From: Deltaproteobacteria bacterium
Lineage (GTDB): Bacteria; Myxococcota; Polyangia; Polyangiales; B10-G4
DNA length: 21,867 bases
Reading direction: 5' to 3'
Assembly: GCA_019312705.1 (NCBI GenBank)
Contig: JAFDCW010000005.1
Location: forward strand, 1 to 21,867
The notes beneath the pieces are model-generated. The model ran no database searches. It was not told the DNA's origin and was given only the letters and a program-made list of their open reading frames with translations. Shown piece by piece: positions 20,327 to 21,867 of the stretch. The position numbers were made by a program, and so were the translations under genes. How positions within the stretch are numbered: the stretch's first letter is position 1; every line of letters begins with the position of its first letter.

Positions 20327-21867
20327 ATGCGTTGGTTTTTGTTGGGTCTTCTCGTGAGTTTGCTCGGCGCCTGCACCACAGGCGGACGCACGCCAAGGGA
20401 TGGCGGAATTGGTCCCGGAGATACGGGCACCATGATTCGCATGTGCGATGACGACACCGACTCGGACGGCGACGGGCTCTGGGACGACTTCGAGGGCATG
20501 ACCGACCGGGACGGCGACGGGACGCCGAACCACCTCGACACCGACTCCGACGGCGACGGCATCAACGACAACATCGAGCGCGGCGCCTTGATGGGTTGCA
20601 ACGCCGCCAATACGGACGGCGACGCCTACCCCGACTACCTCGACAACGACTCGGACAACGACGGCCTCAGCGACAACGAAGAGACGACCCGATACTTCAC
20701 CGACCCCCTCGACACCGACACTGACGACGACGGCTTCGACGACACCGCGGAGATTGCGACGGGCCATGACCCTCTCGACGAGACCGACGGCCTCGCCGAA
20801 GACGACTTCTACGTCGTGCTCCCCTACGGCGACCCTCCCGTCGAGAGAGACTTCCTCTTCGGCACGACGGTACGCAAGGCCGACGTGTTCTTCATGGTCG
20901 ACGGGACCGGCTCGATGTCCGGCGAGATCAGCCGGCTCAAGAGCGGCCTCGGCGCCCTGGTGCCGCAGCTGACCGCGGTCCTGACCGACGTCGGCGTCGG
21001 CTTCGGCGGCTTCGCCGGCTTCGGAGGCGCCGCCGCCGGCGGGTGCACGACCATCCTCGGCATGACCATCTGCCAGGACGGCCCCGAGGGTGACGAGCCG
21101 TTCCGCCTCAACTCGGTGATCACGACCAACATGCCGCAGATGCTGAGCGACGTGAACCTGCTCGCCGCCGATTACGGCGGGGCCAACTGGGCATCGAGCG
21201 CCGAGGCGCTCTACCAGGCGGCGACCGGCGAGGGCTTCCAGCCGTGGCTCGGGCCCCAGTCGTGCCCCTCGGTCCCCGACGAAGTGGGCCGCCGCTACGG
21301 CTACCCGTGCTTCCGGCCCGGGTCCTTGCCGATCATGGTCGTCCTGACCGACACGTCTTCGAAGAACGGGCCGAACGGCGCCAGCACCTACGACGACGGG
21401 CTCTTCACAACCGCCCGGGGCCCCCACACCTACGACGAGGTCCTGACGTCGTTGAACGGCATCGGGGCGCGCGTCATCGGCATCATCAGCGGCGCCGAGA
21501 TCGAGACCCCGCCGCCCTTCGCGCAGTTCCAGACATGGGCCCGGGAGACCGGCACCGTCGACGCCAGCGGCGCCCCCATCACGTTCATGATCAGCGCCGA
21601 CGGCTCGGGTCTCGACGCCGGGGTAGTCGAAGCCATTCGCACCCTCGCCGAAGAGACGCCCCAGGACATCAGCACCCTCACGGCAGACGGCGAAGACATC
21701 CCCGAGCAGCCGACCCCGGTCGACGCCCGAAACTTCATCAAGGCCATCACGCCCCTCGAGGTCTACAACATGGGCATCGCGGTCCCCGCGTCCGTCATCG
21801 CCCGCGACGACTCCACCTTCTACGGCGTCAGCCCCGGCCACACGGTGGAGTTCCGAGTCCGATTCGA
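20327..21867 (+). CDS. VWA-domain lipoprotein with Asp-rich Ca-binding-type repeats (partial, 3' end missing)
   Basis: The frame is open from the ATG at 20327 to the window end (513 codons). The signal ends in the lipobox LGAC (Cys16), so it is probably anchored to the outer membrane. Residues about 40-155 hold several DxDxDG repeats ([31 protein letters not shown]) of thrombospondin type 3 style, which bind Ca2+ in known proteins. A von Willebrand A-like domain follows with MIDAS-like DGTGS at 192-196 (DxTxS rather than DxSxS) and a later VVLTDTSS strand. It has several Cys, suggesting disulfides. A surface adhesion or metal-dependent binding role is inferred. Co-transcription with the PP2C gene is possible. 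Confidence 0.93.
   Translation, partial: MRWFLLGLLVSLLGACTTGGRTPRDGGIGPGDTGTMIRMCDDDTDSDGDGLWDDFEGMTDRDGDGTPNHLDTDSDGDGINDNIERGALMGCNAANTDGDAYPDYLDNDSDNDGLSDNEETTRYFTDPLDTDTDDDGFDDTAEIATGHDPLDETDGLAEDDFYVVLPYGDPPVERDFLFGTTVRKADVFFMVDGTGSMSGEISRLKSGLGALVPQLTAVLTDVGVGFGGFAGFGGAAAGGCTTILGMTICQDGPEGDEPFRLNSVITTNMPQMLSDVNLLAADYGGANWASSAEALYQAATGEGFQPWLGPQSCPSVPDEVGRRYGYPCFRPGSLPIMVVLTDTSSKNGPNGASTYDDGLFTTARGPHTYDEVLTSLNGIGARVIGIISGAEIETPPPFAQFQTWARETGTVDASGAPITFMISADGSGLDAGVVEAIRTLAEETPQDISTLTADGEDIPEQPTPVDARNFIKAITPLEVYNMGIAVPASVIARDDSTFYGVSPGHTVEFRVRF

Noticed and set aside
20291..21841. A 516-codon minus-strand open frame
   Set aside because: It is antisense to the VWA lipoprotein, which has a strong ribosome site, a lipobox and recognisable domains. 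The minus product is Val/Gly/Asp-rich shadow sequence.

Overview
The window is high-GC DNA, almost fully coding, and looks like a chromosome segment of a member of the Myxococcota (delta-proteobacterial, myxobacterium-like). The main evidence is protein types typical of that phylum. There is a Cys-rich CDDGN-repeat (DUF4215 / myxo disulfide repeat) lipoprotein. There is a secreted metalloprotease ending in a MYXO-CTERM-like Cys/TM/Arg tail. There are Hanks-type Ser/Thr kinases carrying the HRDVSPQN catalytic loop, one of them fused to an AAA ATPase and TPRs. There is also a periplasmic protein with a two-helix tail and a terminal GGRF. No rRNA, tRNA, CRISPR array, IS element, phage gene or origin was seen.

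Layout. (a) 1-180, plus strand: the last 59 codons of an Ala/Pro/Met-repeat protein. (b) 181-446: a noncoding region between convergent genes with two short perfect inverted repeats. (c) 447-10106, minus strand: in transcription order, a kinase/cyclase-like/AAA/TPR fusion (6132-10106), then a periplasmic TPR plus two-TM protein, a transmembrane Ser/Thr kinase and a lipoprotein joined by one-base TGATG stop/start overlaps (6011 to 2480), then the CDDGN-repeat lipoprotein (2429-447). (d) 10238-19399, minus strand: a compact seven-gene run of HtrA-like protease, TPR protein with an unrecognised C-terminal half, YhhQ-type queuosine-precursor transporter, small secreted protein, matrixin-like metalloprotease, and two ABC exporter half-transporters that look like one asymmetric heterodimer. 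Junctions in this run are TGATG or ATGA overlaps or gaps of about 30 bases. (e) 19426-21867, plus strand: a PP2C-type phosphatase divergent from htrA, then a lipoprotein with Ca-binding-type Asp repeats and a VWA domain, cut by the window end.

How they may work together (inference): the window is rich in envelope and signalling functions. Two eukaryote-like kinases and one PP2C phosphatase could form a phosphorylation/dephosphorylation set. The 6011-2480 cassette looks like a trans-envelope signalling unit with a periplasmic protein, a membrane kinase and an anchored lipoprotein. The 19399-10238 run combines secretion, proteolysis and transport functions, including a secreted metalloprotease co-translated with a small secreted partner. 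The least explained parts are the C-terminal half of the TPR protein, the C-terminal domain of the CDDGN lipoprotein, the 354-residue lipoprotein and the small partner of the matrixin.
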